A stretch of DNA of 64,000 nt from Desulfobacteraceae bacterium. GTDB lineage: Bacteria; Desulfobacterota; Desulfobacteria; Desulfobacterales; Desulfobacteraceae. The stretch covers positions 48,077 to 112,076 of the forward strand of contig JADGEQ010000021.1 in the NCBI GenBank assembly GCA_016744295.1, read 5' to 3'. Within the stretch, counting starts at the first letter, position 1, and every line of letters begins with the position of its first letter. The notes beneath the pieces were generated by a model that saw only the letters and a list, made by a program, of their open reading frames with translations, did not search any database and was not told where the DNA came from. Made by a program: the position numbers and the translations under genes. Positions 1 through 9,434 of the stretch are shown piece by piece.

Positions 1-381
1 ACTGATGGATTCCAGGATGGTTTTGTCCAACTCCACCTCTTTGCCTTCAATGACAAGATCAATGGATTTCCCCAATTGCCCGGATAAGTCCCTGACAACC
101 CTGTTAAATTTATTGAAAATATTTGCCATGGGCTGCATCCGGGTTCTCATGATAGTTTCCTGGAGTTCCGAGGTAATCATATCAATCCGCTGGCTGGAGA
201 CCTCTGTGGCTTTGATATTGTCCGTGGTGACACCCTGGAGCAACTGATTCCGGCTTAAAACAAGCTCCCCTGCAAGGGTCATCAGGGTATCTAAAAGTCC
301 CACATTGACTCTTATGGATGCATTCCCTTTATCACCGGCATCTTCAGGTTTATTTTTTATATCTGCACTCATTTCAATCAT
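1..381 (-). CDS. CheA-type histidine kinase lacking an N-terminal Hpt domain (C-terminus beyond the window)
   Basis: The 127 visible codons, read leftward, match the dimerisation (P3) domain of CheA and enter the ATPase domain. After about 25 polar residues comes LDTLMTLAGELVLSRNQL, then the helix with IMRTRMQPMANIF, then RVVRDLSGQLGK and ELDK. The ATG at 381 has a GAAGGA ribosome site, and an in-frame TGA lies only 12 bases upstream of the ATG. So the protein really begins here, without the phosphoacceptor P1 (Hpt) and CheB/CheY-binding P2 domains that normally precede P3. It follows a chemoreceptor gene by 67 bp on the same strand, which supports a role in chemosensory signalling. An Hpt domain could sit at the unseen C-terminus or in another protein. 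Confidence 0.85.
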   Translation of the reverse strand, partial: MIEMSADIKNKPEDAGDKGNASIRVNVGLLDTLMTLAGELVLSRNQLLQGVTTDNIKATEVSSQRIDMITSELQETIMRTRMQPMANIFNKFNRVVRDLSGQLGKSIDLVIEGKEVELDKTILESIS

Positions 382-448
382 TGCGTTTATCCTTCAATTT
401 TCGAAGGCCCCCCGGATATTCCAGCCGGAAGGCCCCTGCCCTTTTCTT

Positions 449-2452
449 TTACTTCAGCTTAAACCTGCTGACCATTTCATTGAGATTTTCAGCCAACTGA
501 GACAATTCCACCGCACTTGAACTCACCTGAAGGCTTCCTGCGTTCATTTCATCTGCAGCCTGACTCACCTTGTGGACATCCTCGGTAACCTCTCCAGCCA
601 CGGCAGATGTCTGGTTGACATTTTCATTTACCTCCTGAACACCGGCAGCAGCCTGGCTGACGTTGTTGGAAATTTCCTGGGTGGTGGCCGATTGTTCTTC
701 AATGGCGGTTGCCACAGTGGTGACAATCATATTGATCTCATTGATGATGTCAACAATGGATCCGATGGCTGATACAGACTCCTGGGTGCTTGACTGTACA
801 TCGCCAATCCGTGAACCGATTTCCTGGGTGGCTTCTGCCGTCTGCTGGGCAAGGGCCTTGATTTCCGCAGCAACCACGGCAAATCCTTTCCCGGCTTCCC
901 CCGCCCTTGCTGCCTCTATGGTGGCGTTGAGTGCCAGCAGGTTTGTCTGTTCGGAAATATCTGAAATGGTTTCCGTAACCTTGGAAATTTCCAAAGCAGC
1001 CTTGCCCAGATCATCCACTTTTTGGGAAATATGTTCCGCTTTGTTCACTGCCTCTGAAGTTGTCTGGCTACCCTTGGCTGTATTGCTTGCAATTTCATTG
1101 ATGGTAGCGGACATTTCTTCAGCTGCCGCCACTATCATTTGAAGACTGGCTGTTGTTTGTTCTGTGGCCGCAGCAACGCTATTCATGCTTGTCGCCATTT
1201 CTTCGGCTGCCGAAGCAACATTATTTGCTTTTTGAGAGGATTGCTCCGAACCCGAGGCCATCTGTTGCGAAATGGCGGAAAGTTCCGTGGAAGAAGAGGT
1301 CAATGTTTGAACCCCCCCTGTAATGTCGGTGAACATACGATTCAGGTTTTCTGCCATCTCTTTCATGTTGCCATAGACACCCGTAATTTCTTTACCGCCT
1401 GTATCAAATTCAACGGTCAGGTCTCCCTTGGCAATGCTGTCAGCGATCCTGGCGATTTCTGAAGGATCCTGCCCCAGTTGAGCCATGATGCCCCGGACAA
1501 ACCAGAGAACACCCAAAAGTGTGAGGACCAGAAAAATACCCCCGACCAACAGAACAATATTTCGAATCTCAACAACCGGCGCCATAAATTCAGCCTCCTC
1601 CTGGGTCACACAAATGCTCCAACCGGTTGCGGGTACCGGTGCAAACCCGGCTATTTTATCAATCCCCTTGAAGGTATAGGTGTTAACGCCGGATTTTTGA
1701 GCCAGCATGTCAGCCACAATCGTCTCCATACCATTGAGTGTTTTAAGATCCAGTTTCAGAATATGGTCCTGGTTTGGATGGGCAATGATCATCCCGTTTT
1801 TGGCTGCCATAAAGGGGTAACCTGTTTTACCCAATTTTACCCGGGTAATTTTCTTTGACATGGTATCCAGTTTAACCGATATCCCGAACACCCCTAGGAA
1901 CTGTCCGGAAGCTGTTTTGAGCGGTACGGCCACCACGGTAATTGGAAGCCCGGTCGCCTTGGATATGGCTGGAGAGCCAATGACAACGGCTCCGCTTTTT
2001 TGAACTGAAGCAAAATAATCCCTGTCTTTTAAAGATATTTTTTTTGTTCGATTGACGCCCCCCTTGCTGTCGGAAATGAAGATTCCCTGGGCATCCGTGA
2101 CAAAGAAAATATTATAATCTTTTCCAACTTCATTAAACGCATCTCCCAGAAAACGATCCAGGACCGTTAATTCAACCATGGCGTTGTCCACCCCAGCCTG
2201 GGCCACTTTAGCGACGGCATCCGTTATCCGTGAATCAATAGCCATCCCCTTTGCAAACTTGATTTCCTGGGTCATGGCGACATCCACCATGGCGGACATG
2301 TTTTTAGCCATCATCTGGACCTGACCCTTTGCAAGTGAATCAAGCGCCGTTGATGATTTACTAATTGAAAAAAGCCCGACAACCGTTAAGGGTATGATCG
2401 CAGCCAGAATGCCCCCGACAATAAGTTTAAACTTTAAAGATCTTTGTTTCAT
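449..2452 (-). CDS. Methyl-accepting chemotaxis protein with periplasmic Cache domain
   Basis: This is a chemoreceptor of 667 residues. A first membrane helix (about 8-28) is followed by a roughly 270-residue periplasmic part with double-Cache features (a [13 protein letters not shown] motif, then KDRDYF and GSPAISK), a second helix ([20 protein letters not shown]), a HAMP segment, and a long cytoplasmic coiled coil. The signalling tip reads [20 protein letters not shown], the conserved CheA/CheW-binding hairpin. I chose the ATG at 2452 because AAGGATGG sits just upstream; a longer reading to 2554 would overlap the next gene. No CheB/CheR-tethering pentapeptide is seen; the end is MVSRFKLK. 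The neighbouring CheA and response regulator suggest a dedicated chemosensory unit. The ligand cannot be told from sequence. Confidence 0.93.
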   Translation of the reverse strand: MKQRSLKFKLIVGGILAAIIPLTVVGLFSISKSSTALDSLAKGQVQMMAKNMSAMVDVAMTQEIKFAKGMAIDSRITDAVAKVAQAGVDNAMVELTVLDRFLGDAFNEVGKDYNIFFVTDAQGIFISDSKGGVNRTKKISLKDRDYFASVQKSGAVVIGSPAISKATGLPITVVAVPLKTASGQFLGVFGISVKLDTMSKKITRVKLGKTGYPFMAAKNGMIIAHPNQDHILKLDLKTLNGMETIVADMLAQKSGVNTYTFKGIDKIAGFAPVPATGWSICVTQEEAEFMAPVVEIRNIVLLVGGIFLVLTLLGVLWFVRGIMAQLGQDPSEIARIADSIAKGDLTVEFDTGGKEITGVYGNMKEMAENLNRMFTDITGGVQTLTSSSTELSAISQQMASGSEQSSQKANNVASAAEEMATSMNSVAAATEQTTASLQMIVAAAEEMSATINEIASNTAKGSQTTSEAVNKAEHISQKVDDLGKAALEISKVTETISDISEQTNLLALNATIEAARAGEAGKGFAVVAAEIKALAQQTAEATQEIGSRIGDVQSSTQESVSAIGSIVDIINEINMIVTTVATAIEEQSATTQEISNNVSQAAAGVQEVNENVNQTSAVAGEVTEDVHKVSQAADEMNAGSLQVSSSAVELSQLAENLNEMVSRFKLK

Positions 2453-2535
2453 TTTTCCCATCCTTGATTTAGTATTATTGTATACATCTTTGACGTTATC
2501 TTTGTTTTGTGTTGTACCCTTGCCCAGATCATTCT

Positions 2536-2928
2536 TCATTCCCGGCCATTCCACTGCTTCCTTTGCCCTGAATGGATTTTTTCTAAAACAGAGGTGATAT
2601 CTAAAAGGTCATTCTCTAAAAAACTGATAAAACAGGGGTTTAATTGAAGCCCCAGACCCATCATCTGCCTTGTTCTATCGGGCAAAACCAGAATCAAACG
2701 GATATTGTCGAACAACAATTTCAGGGTGAGTAATTTTCGGATATCATTTTCACATCTCACAAAAATTACGATAACCGATATCCGGTTCAACGGCCTGCAA
2801 AGCTTCCGGGATAAATCACTGATTGAACTCACGGTATCCATTTGGATTTTTGAAAGTTGCTTTTGAATCAATCGTTCAAGATTTTTCCCCAATGGTTCGC
2901 TATCATCTGCGCATAATATTATTTTCAT
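2536..2928 (-). CDS. Small degenerate receiver-like protein
   Basis: This 130-residue protein has the alternating strand/helix pattern of a response-regulator receiver. It has MKIILCADD at strand 1 (acidic pair kept), VIVIFVRC at strand 3, LILVLPDR at strand 4 and a final amphipathic helix near SVLEKIHSG. The phosphoacceptor Asp expected at the end of strand 3 is absent, so it is probably not phosphorylated in the usual way. The ATG at 2928 was preferred because the protein then starts directly at strand 1; a GGGGG run lies about 16 bases upstream, so the start is uncertain. It lies between the sigma-54 regulator and the chemoreceptor, same strand, and probably acts as a protein-protein adaptor in this cluster. 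The family assignment is inference from fold pattern only. Confidence 0.6.
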   Translation of the reverse strand: MKIILCADDSEPLGKNLERLIQKQLSKIQMDTVSSISDLSRKLCRPLNRISVIVIFVRCENDIRKLLTLKLLFDNIRLILVLPDRTRQMMGLGLQLNPCFISFLENDLLDITSVLEKIHSGQRKQWNGRE

Positions 2929-3089
2929 TTTTTTTTGGATTCTCACCCCCCTCTCATTCCAGCTTACGATTGCCTTTATTGTTGAATACTGAGCAGGATG
3001 CGTGCCAGAAAGACGATATTTTATTTTTTTATTTAATAACAAACAGTTACAACTATAACCGGGAGGATTTCATAACCTGCAAATGCTGG

Positions 3090-3135
3090 GGATTCCCATA
3101 AACAGGAATGAGATCATTCCTGTTTATGGGAATCC
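3090..3135. other. Perfect 22-bp inverted repeat with 2-nt loop over the 3' end of the sigma-54 regulator gene
   Basis: Bases 3090-3111 and 3114-3135 are exact reverse complements separated by GA. The right arm contains the last codons and the TGA of the regulator gene. On the minus strand no T-run follows (CCCCAGCATTTGC), so a classical intrinsic terminator is unlikely. An mRNA-processing, stability or partial-attenuation hairpin between the two-component genes and the downstream receiver/chemoreceptor genes fits better. Confidence 0.8.
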
Positions 3136-4577
3136 GGAACAAATTTGTTTAGGGATAAACGGGAAGGGTTTGCAGCATCGGCAGACCCAAAACCGGGGAG
3201 GCCGTGTTTATTTAAAAGCCCATATAAGCGGGACTGGGAAATACCGGAGATCTTGCAGGCAGCTTTGCGATCACCCGTTGAACGATTGATCAACTCTTTC
3301 AAATAGTTTTTTTCAAGCTTGGCTCGGTAGACATTAAAGGTGGGAAGTTGATTATTCTTTTCAATACCCATGGGGGAGGGTTTGAGATCTTTTTTCAAGA
3401 CCGGATCAAATGATAATTCCGACATCCTGTATTCCGGCGGCAGATGTTTGGGAAAAAGCGTTGGATAGTTGCTTGCCGATGCCAGCGCATATTCCAACAC
3501 ATTGACAAGTTCACGCACATTCCCGGGCCAATTGTGTTTGGACAATACTTGGAAAAATTCAGGGGAAATCGCCTTTGTTTCCATCCGGTATTTGTTTGAA
3601 AGCTCATGGAGTTTTTTGACGACGATTTCCTCAATGTCCTTTTGTCTATCCCTGAGAGGGGGCAGTTTTATTTCCATGGCGCGAATCCGATATAACAGGT
3701 CCTGGCGGAACAAATTTTTTGTTACCATCTGATCTAAATCCAGGTTTGTTGCCGCAACCAACCGGATATCAAGCTGGAGTTCCCTATTCCCGCCAATGGG
3801 GCGGACAGATCTTTCCTGGAGGGTTCTCAAAAAAGATTTTTGAGCGGTCAGGGGCAAATCTCCAACTTCATCCAGCATCAATGTGCCGCCATCGGCCTGA
3901 ACCAGAAGGCCTTCCTGTTTTTTCCCCGCACCGGTAAAAGCCCCTTTCTCATGGCCGAACAGGGTACTTTCTATCAATGTTTCGGGCAGAGCACCGCAAT
4001 CAACTGCGATAAAGGGTTTGCCAGCTCTTTTGCTGTTCTCGTGGATCGCCTTTGCGAATAACTCCTTACCCGTTCCGGTTTCGCCTGTGATCAATACGCT
4101 GGCGTCCGTTGCAGAAGCCTTTCCAACCTCTTCCAGGCATTTCCGGATTGCATCGGACTCTCCGACAATAGCGGGTCGAACCAGTGGAATCAAATGGGGG
4201 GCGGCAAGTTTTTCTTTTCGATATTGAAGGGCTCTTGTAATTGGCAGGGATACTTCATCAAGGAGAAAAGGCTTTTGAACATAATCCCATGCCCCGTATT
4301 TAAATGCCAATTCCGCACCTCTGGCATCCCCGGTTCCGGTAATGATAATCACCTCCGGAGAAGAATATGCGTCCGTAAATACAGGCAATAGCTCCAATCC
4401 ATTCCCGTCGGGAAGTTCCAGGTCAAGAAGGACCAGGTCAAATTTTTGATTTTCAAAAAGAGCACGTCCCCCTTTGAGAGTGTGGGCTATCTCAAAGCTA
4501 AACCCCATCTGTTTGAGCAGTTTACTGAAAAAAAGACATATTTTTAAATCATCATCAATTATTAATACCTTGCTCAT
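3114..4577 (-). CDS. Sigma-54-dependent response regulator (NtrC/AtoC family)
   Basis: This 487-residue protein has three domains. The receiver (1-120) has DDD at 8-10 and phosphoacceptor Asp52 in LVLLDLELPDG. The AAA+ sigma-54 activator domain (about 135-370) has Walker A GETGTGKE, the sigma-54 contact loop GAFTGA and Walker B GGTLMLDEVGD. A Fis-type helix-turn-helix follows near 440-465 (GDRKAACKISGISQSRLYGLL). Phosphorylated members oligomerise and drive open-complex formation at -24/-12 promoters. It starts 12 bp after the hybrid kinase gene, so the two very likely form a cognate pair. No convincing -24/-12 element was found in this window, so targets are unknown. A short unconserved tail follows the helix-turn-helix. 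Confidence 0.95.
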   Translation of the reverse strand: MSKVLIIDDDLKICLFFSKLLKQMGFSFEIAHTLKGGRALFENQKFDLVLLDLELPDGNGLELLPVFTDAYSSPEVIIITGTGDARGAELAFKYGAWDYVQKPFLLDEVSLPITRALQYRKEKLAAPHLIPLVRPAIVGESDAIRKCLEEVGKASATDASVLITGETGTGKELFAKAIHENSKRAGKPFIAVDCGALPETLIESTLFGHEKGAFTGAGKKQEGLLVQADGGTLMLDEVGDLPLTAQKSFLRTLQERSVRPIGGNRELQLDIRLVAATNLDLDQMVTKNLFRQDLLYRIRAMEIKLPPLRDRQKDIEEIVVKKLHELSNKYRMETKAISPEFFQVLSKHNWPGNVRELVNVLEYALASASNYPTLFPKHLPPEYRMSELSFDPVLKKDLKPSPMGIEKNNQLPTFNVYRAKLEKNYLKELINRSTGDRKAACKISGISQSRLYGLLNKHGLPGFGSADAANPSRLSLNKFVPDSHKQE

Positions 4578-4589
4578 CGCTTAATCCTG

Positions 4590-7500
4590 TTATCTTCTTT
4601 TGTTCAATGAATCATTTATACTGTACGATAGTTCACTTGCAATCATGGGTTTCATGATCATATCACAGATACCGTGCGCTTTCATTATTTCAGACGTTAT
4701 CCCTTCACTGAAACCCGTACAGAGAATAATCGGTATATCGGGCCTTTCTGTTTTTATGAAGTTTGACAACTCAAGGCCAGTCATGCCGGGCATGGTCAGG
4801 TCGGTGAGGATGAGGTCAAACCCCGTGGGGTCCTGCCTAAATGTTTCCAATGCATCCACCCCATTGTCTACACCGACAACTTCGTACCCAAGTTTGATCA
4901 GAAGATGGGATATCCACTCAACAACCGAAGGTTCATCATCTACGATCATTACCCTGCCCTTCCCCGTCATAAAAAGTTCAGTATCCATGTTTTCATCCTT
5001 TCCCGGTTTGATCGTCTGTTCCGGAATCAGGATCTGAAAGGCCGAGCCCACTCCAGACTCGCTGTAAACTGAAACATCGCCTTTCAACTCCTTGATGATC
5101 CCATAAACCAAAGCAAGTCCCATTCCAGTCCCTTCTCCCTTAACTTTTGTTGTAAAAAAAGGTTCAAAAATTTTTCCGATCACATTTTTTGGAATACCGC
5201 ACCCTGTGTCTGAAATTGTTATCTGAACATATTTTCCCGGCGCTAATTCCTTCAACTGGAAAATATCATCGGCCAGCCTGTCAATGGATTTAAGCCTCAC
5301 AGTGAGCACCCCGCCGCATTCTCTCATGGCATGGGCCGCATTGGTAAAAAGGTTCATGAAAATTTGATGCAATTGAGTCGGATCTGCCAGGATAATACAA
5401 TCTGATTGGGGGAAATCTGCTTTTATCTCAATATTTGGGGATATGGAGGCTTTTATAAAATTCAAACATTCTTTAACCAAAGAAACAATTTGCACCCGAT
5501 ATTTTTGGGCGTCGGATTTACGGCTGAATGCCAATATATGCTTCACCAGTTCCCTGGCTCTTAAACCTGCAGACAAAACCTGATTCAAATTGTTTATGGT
5601 CTCCTCATCTCCGTTTGAATTTAGTTTTGCCAATTCTGTAAACCCGAAAATGGAGGAAAGGATATTATTGAAATCGTGGGCAACCCCCCCGGCAAGGGTA
5701 CCGAGTGCTTCCATTTTCTGGGTTTGCTGAATACGGACTTCCATTTTTTTACGCTCGGTAATGTCCTGAATTGTTCCCCGGAGGTAGTGGCTGCTGGCTC
5801 CTGACTCCGGTTCACAGATAATATTCACCCATTTCGCCTTGCCCGAAGACAGCACAAGCTTCAACTCGATATCAAAGGGAATACCGTTGCGGATAGCCGT
5901 TTGAACAGCAGATATATATTTTTCCCACCATTTCCCAACCATTATTTTTTGGATGTCCGCAAAAGGGGGGGGACCCAGTTCAGGATCACGTTCAAAGATC
6001 TGGTAAAGCACATCTGACCAGACACGAACATCTGTTTCAGGATCAAAGGACCAATTTCCAATACAGGCGATTTGCTGGGCAAGCCGCAGGTCCGTATTGG
6101 TTTTTACAAGTTGTTGTTCCAACTTCTTGCGTTGGGTAATATCTCTTGTGACGCCCAATATTCTATCGGGAACCCCTTTGTTATTTCTCAAAAACCGACC
6201 GGTAACTTCGGCCCACATGATTGAACCGGATTTTTGAATCATCTCCAATTCGATCACCCTGAAGCGATCTGCATCCACCCCTTCCTCAGATTCCCGGTCC
6301 AGCTCTTCAGATATCATGGCGGATATTGTTTTCAAATAATCTTCGCTCATACGAGCCCCCAATTCCAGTCCGACAAACTCACTAGGGATATACCCTGAAA
6401 AACTTTCTATGGCAGGGCTGACATAGGAGAAGGTGAAATCGGAAAGCTGTAAAATCCAGATTGCATCCGTTGCATTTTCTGCCAGCAAACGATAGCGTTT
6501 CTCACTTTCACGCAACTCAACCACAGCCTTCTTTCTTTGAAGAATTTTCCACATCCCGTCCATCATCAATTCCAATTGACGGGCGTCCGATCCATCATAA
6601 TCCGTATCTTTGTTGCCAACGCCGGTGAGGGCGACAATCTTGTCACCATCAAATATGGGAACATTCATTACCCGTATAATATTGACATGCCCCTGTGGAT
6701 ATCCTTTTTTCCCCGACGAAGAAAAATTTGGATAGTCATTGATGATGAGCGGTTTTCCGGACCGGATGGCTTCAGCCCACAGGCCTGTATCCGCCACATT
6801 ATAGATCATTACCGTATCATCTATTTCACATTCTTTCATGGTCTGCTTTGACCAGGTGTGCATGGTTAACTGGGATTCGTCTTCATTTAAAAATGCCAGG
6901 TATCCAATTTGACTCTGGGTTAAATGGATCACTTCCTCAAGGGCAAACTCTGTCAGGGCTTTCATTGATTTTTTGGTCATTTGGTTTAATTCAAACAACT
7001 TTTTCAATCTCAACGTTTCCAAATCCCGTGCCTGTTCAGCCACTTTTTTCTGTTGCTCAATTCGGAACACCTGTTTGGTGATATAAAAGGATATAATAAT
7101 GATAGCAATTAGAATGCCCCCCAAAATCTGTAAAAATTTTTGGCGAATCAATTTTATTTCCTGCTGAATATCTTCCATATAAGCACCGGTTCCTATAATC
7201 CAACCCCAGGGAGAAAACCCCTTAACATAGGAAATTTTCGGCACTATTTTTTGCGGCAAGTTTTTCCATTGCCAATAATAATTCACATAGCCGCCCTGGT
7301 TTTGCATCACCATTTCCACCATTGCGACAAAGGGATAATTTCCGGCAGCATCCTTAAAAAATGTCAGGTCTTTCCCTTCAAGATCAGGACGATAAGGATG
7401 CATGACCATAAAAGGATTCATATCATTAATCCAAAAATACTCATTGCCTTCCGGACCGTATCTCAGGTTGCGAAGATGACCTACCGCTTCTTTACGTGCA

Positions 7501-7766
7501 TTTTCTGGTGTGATTTTACCCTGTTTTATTTTTTCATCTAATTCTGACAATAAACTTAAGGCACCATCGGTCAACTGACGGATACTTGCCTTTTTTTGAT
7601 CCAAAAATTGTTTTTTTTGCTGGGGAATAAAGATTAAAAAAATACTCAATACGAAAATGATATAGGTGGCATACAGGGGGATGAGAATTCTAAGGGAATT
7701 GGATAACGGTTTTTTTTTTGTAAACTTGTCAATCAAATCATTTGATTGAGCGATTTGTCCCTTCAA
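4590..7766 (-). CDS. Membrane hybrid histidine kinase (Cache-GAF-PAS-PAS-HisKA-HATPase-REC)
   Basis: This 1058-residue protein has a membrane helix at about 27-47, a single-Cache periplasmic domain (motifs EYFWINDMNPFMVMHP and GWIIGTGAYMEDI), and a second helix near 218-232. A GAF-like domain, two PAS domains (each followed by a PAC-type TQRKK/TERKK segment), HisKA (H-box GGVAHDFNNILSS), an ATPase with DTGCGIP and GTGMGLALV boxes, and a C-terminal receiver (LILTDLTMPG) follow. GAF and PAS domains suggest additional cytoplasmic ligand sensing. The start is a TTG at 7766, supported by GGAG eight bases upstream. It is the first gene of the minus-strand signalling cluster and should phosphorylate the sigma-54 regulator next to it, perhaps via its own receiver. 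The signal is unknown; Cache domains often bind small organic acids. Confidence 0.93.
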   Translation of the reverse strand: MKGQIAQSNDLIDKFTKKKPLSNSLRILIPLYATYIIFVLSIFLIFIPQQKKQFLDQKKASIRQLTDGALSLLSELDEKIKQGKITPENARKEAVGHLRNLRYGPEGNEYFWINDMNPFMVMHPYRPDLEGKDLTFFKDAAGNYPFVAMVEMVMQNQGGYVNYYWQWKNLPQKIVPKISYVKGFSPWGWIIGTGAYMEDIQQEIKLIRQKFLQILGGILIAIIIISFYITKQVFRIEQQKKVAEQARDLETLRLKKLFELNQMTKKSMKALTEFALEEVIHLTQSQIGYLAFLNEDESQLTMHTWSKQTMKECEIDDTVMIYNVADTGLWAEAIRSGKPLIINDYPNFSSSGKKGYPQGHVNIIRVMNVPIFDGDKIVALTGVGNKDTDYDGSDARQLELMMDGMWKILQRKKAVVELRESEKRYRLLAENATDAIWILQLSDFTFSYVSPAIESFSGYIPSEFVGLELGARMSEDYLKTISAMISEELDRESEEGVDADRFRVIELEMIQKSGSIMWAEVTGRFLRNNKGVPDRILGVTRDITQRKKLEQQLVKTNTDLRLAQQIACIGNWSFDPETDVRVWSDVLYQIFERDPELGPPPFADIQKIMVGKWWEKYISAVQTAIRNGIPFDIELKLVLSSGKAKWVNIICEPESGASSHYLRGTIQDITERKKMEVRIQQTQKMEALGTLAGGVAHDFNNILSSIFGFTELAKLNSNGDEETINNLNQVLSAGLRARELVKHILAFSRKSDAQKYRVQIVSLVKECLNFIKASISPNIEIKADFPQSDCIILADPTQLHQIFMNLFTNAAHAMRECGGVLTVRLKSIDRLADDIFQLKELAPGKYVQITISDTGCGIPKNVIGKIFEPFFTTKVKGEGTGMGLALVYGIIKELKGDVSVYSESGVGSAFQILIPEQTIKPGKDENMDTELFMTGKGRVMIVDDEPSVVEWISHLLIKLGYEVVGVDNGVDALETFRQDPTGFDLILTDLTMPGMTGLELSNFIKTERPDIPIILCTGFSEGITSEIMKAHGICDMIMKPMIASELSYSINDSLNKRR

Positions 7767-7881
7767 TACATCTTCTCCAAATTTAATAAACTGTGATTCC
7801 CATTAGGATACCAATTTATTTGGCAGAGTCAATGCACAAATTCAACGTTTAACTGCGGGCCGGTTTCTTTATCTGGGATAC

Positions 7882-8499
7882 CTAGAAAAAACCCAGCAAT
7901 CCCAGCCCCTCTCTAAACAAAAGGAGTGCCAGTATACAGAGTGCGATTCCAAGGGATTTCATGGTGTACACATAGAACCGCCCCTTTAAAAATAATTTGG
8001 ACCGGCCCACGAGCACTGCAAGCCCCACCTTTGATCCCACCAACAACAGATAAAAGCTGGTTACAAAGAGAAGGGCTGCCCCTGTATTTATCGCCATGGC
8101 CCGCGTCATGGCCGGGGCTCCCACGCTGATCCAGAACAGATAGGGATGGGGACTTAAAAAATTCACCAATATTCCCTTTGCCAGGGAGCGGGGAGCCGTT
8201 TGCCCCATATCCAGCACCACACCCGAATTGCGAATCCCCTGAACCCCCATGTAGAAAATCACCCCGCCCCCCGCAAGGGAGATCCCCCCCAGCACAGCGT
8301 GGAAATCCGACAATTTTGACAAAATGAACAGGGATGTCAAAACAATGGGCAGGTCGGTAAAGACAGGGGCAAGGGCCACCCGGATACCAGACCGGATGTC
8401 ATGGGTAAGGGTTTCCGAGACCACAAGGGTCAGCAAAGGACCCGGGGCGATCCCGGCTGAAAGTCCCAGCAAACTGCCCATGACAAGAAAATGGATCAT
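7882..8499 (-). CDS. LysE/RhtB-family amino-acid exporter
   Basis: This 205-residue, strongly hydrophobic protein of about six helices opens with the LysE-family signature GLSAGIAPGPLLTLV. Family members export amino acids or small derivatives across the inner membrane in exchange for protons. Its ATG overlaps the stop of the upstream ATP-grasp gene in an ATGA tetranucleotide, so the two are probably translationally coupled. Pairing with a ligase hints that the exporter may handle the ligase product; that is inference. Confidence 0.88.
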   Translation of the reverse strand: MIHFLVMGSLLGLSAGIAPGPLLTLVVSETLTHDIRSGIRVALAPVFTDLPIVLTSLFILSKLSDFHAVLGGISLAGGGVIFYMGVQGIRNSGVVLDMGQTAPRSLAKGILVNFLSPHPYLFWISVGAPAMTRAMAINTGAALLFVTSFYLLLVGSKVGLAVLVGRSKLFLKGRFYVYTMKSLGIALCILALLLFREGLGLLGFF

Positions 8500-9374
8500 G
8501 ATACCTGCCTTTCAAAGGCCGCCGCAAACCGTTGGGGGGAAAGGGGGTCCATGGAAAAGAACAAGGAGGGTTCGATCAATTCTAATTCCATGAGATAAAA
8601 ATTTTGTTGAAACCGAACCATGTCCACCCGGGCATACAAAGGGATTGAACCCAGGGCTGAGATGACCTGTTCTGAACTGTCTCGCAGTTTTTTCTCCGGT
8701 CTTTTTATGAACCGATTCTGCCCCCCATACTCCTCCTGGACCCTAAAATCATTCTTTTTGGGTTGCTTTAAAATGGTGTGACTCAATTGTCCCCCAAAAT
8801 AAAAAAGGGAGAATTCCCCCTCTGCAACAATATTCTCCATGAAGGGCTGAACCATCCACTCCCGATTTTCAAATCGAGAGGCAATTTCCTGGAGATTTTG
8901 TTCATGGGCACCGGATATCCGAAAGGTATCCTTGGCAGAGGCACTGACCCGGGGCTTGATCACAAGATCTTCTGACCCCGTATCCCATTCCCTGATTTCC
9001 CTGAAGATTCCGGAAAATTGCTGGACATCCAGCCCATGGCCCCAGAGGGTTGGGACAATGGAAATCCCTTTTTCCTCAAGATCTCTGAGATAGGATTTAT
9101 TCATATTCCATTTCACCAGGTCAATCTCATTTTCAAGCCTCACACCGGTTGCGGCAATTTTCTCAAGTAAATCTAAAAATGCTTCTGAATGGAATTGGTA
9201 ATCCCAGGTGGACCGGATCACCACGGCATCATAGGCAGACCAGTCTATTGTTGCCCCACGCCAGGGCACGGTATTCACCTGCCATCCCTTGTCGGCCAGG
9301 GGGCTGTATACCAGGGGGTCATCACACTTATACCCTTTAAGATTTTCCATGGTTAAAAATGCACATTTTTTCAT
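8496..9374 (-). CDS. ATP-grasp ligase-like protein
   Basis: This 292-residue protein has an ATP-grasp layout. The N-terminal Rossmann-like part has VVIRSTWDYQFH and a KWNMNKSYL segment. An ATP-binding core follows with DLVIKPRVSASAKDTFRI and WMVQPFMENI, then a metal-site end with LMELELIEPSLFF, where the E-x-E-x-I-E-P-S order fits ATP-grasp metal ligands. Relatives include RimK/glutathione-synthetase-type ligases and DcsG of D-cycloserine synthesis, which join a carboxylate to an amine through an acyl phosphate. AGGA lies about ten bases before the ATG. It overlaps the LysE exporter by four bases, suggesting synthesis plus export of an amino-acid derivative or dipeptide. Substrate unknown. 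Confidence 0.8.
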   Translation of the reverse strand: MKKCAFLTMENLKGYKCDDPLVYSPLADKGWQVNTVPWRGATIDWSAYDAVVIRSTWDYQFHSEAFLDLLEKIAATGVRLENEIDLVKWNMNKSYLRDLEEKGISIVPTLWGHGLDVQQFSGIFREIREWDTGSEDLVIKPRVSASAKDTFRISGAHEQNLQEIASRFENREWMVQPFMENIVAEGEFSLFYFGGQLSHTILKQPKKNDFRVQEEYGGQNRFIKRPEKKLRDSSEQVISALGSIPLYARVDMVRFQQNFYLMELELIEPSLFFSMDPLSPQRFAAAFERQVS

Positions 9375-9434
9375 TTCAATTCAATCCTGAATAAAGACTA
9401 ATATCTCCCCGGGTCAGCCTGCCATATAAAGGCC

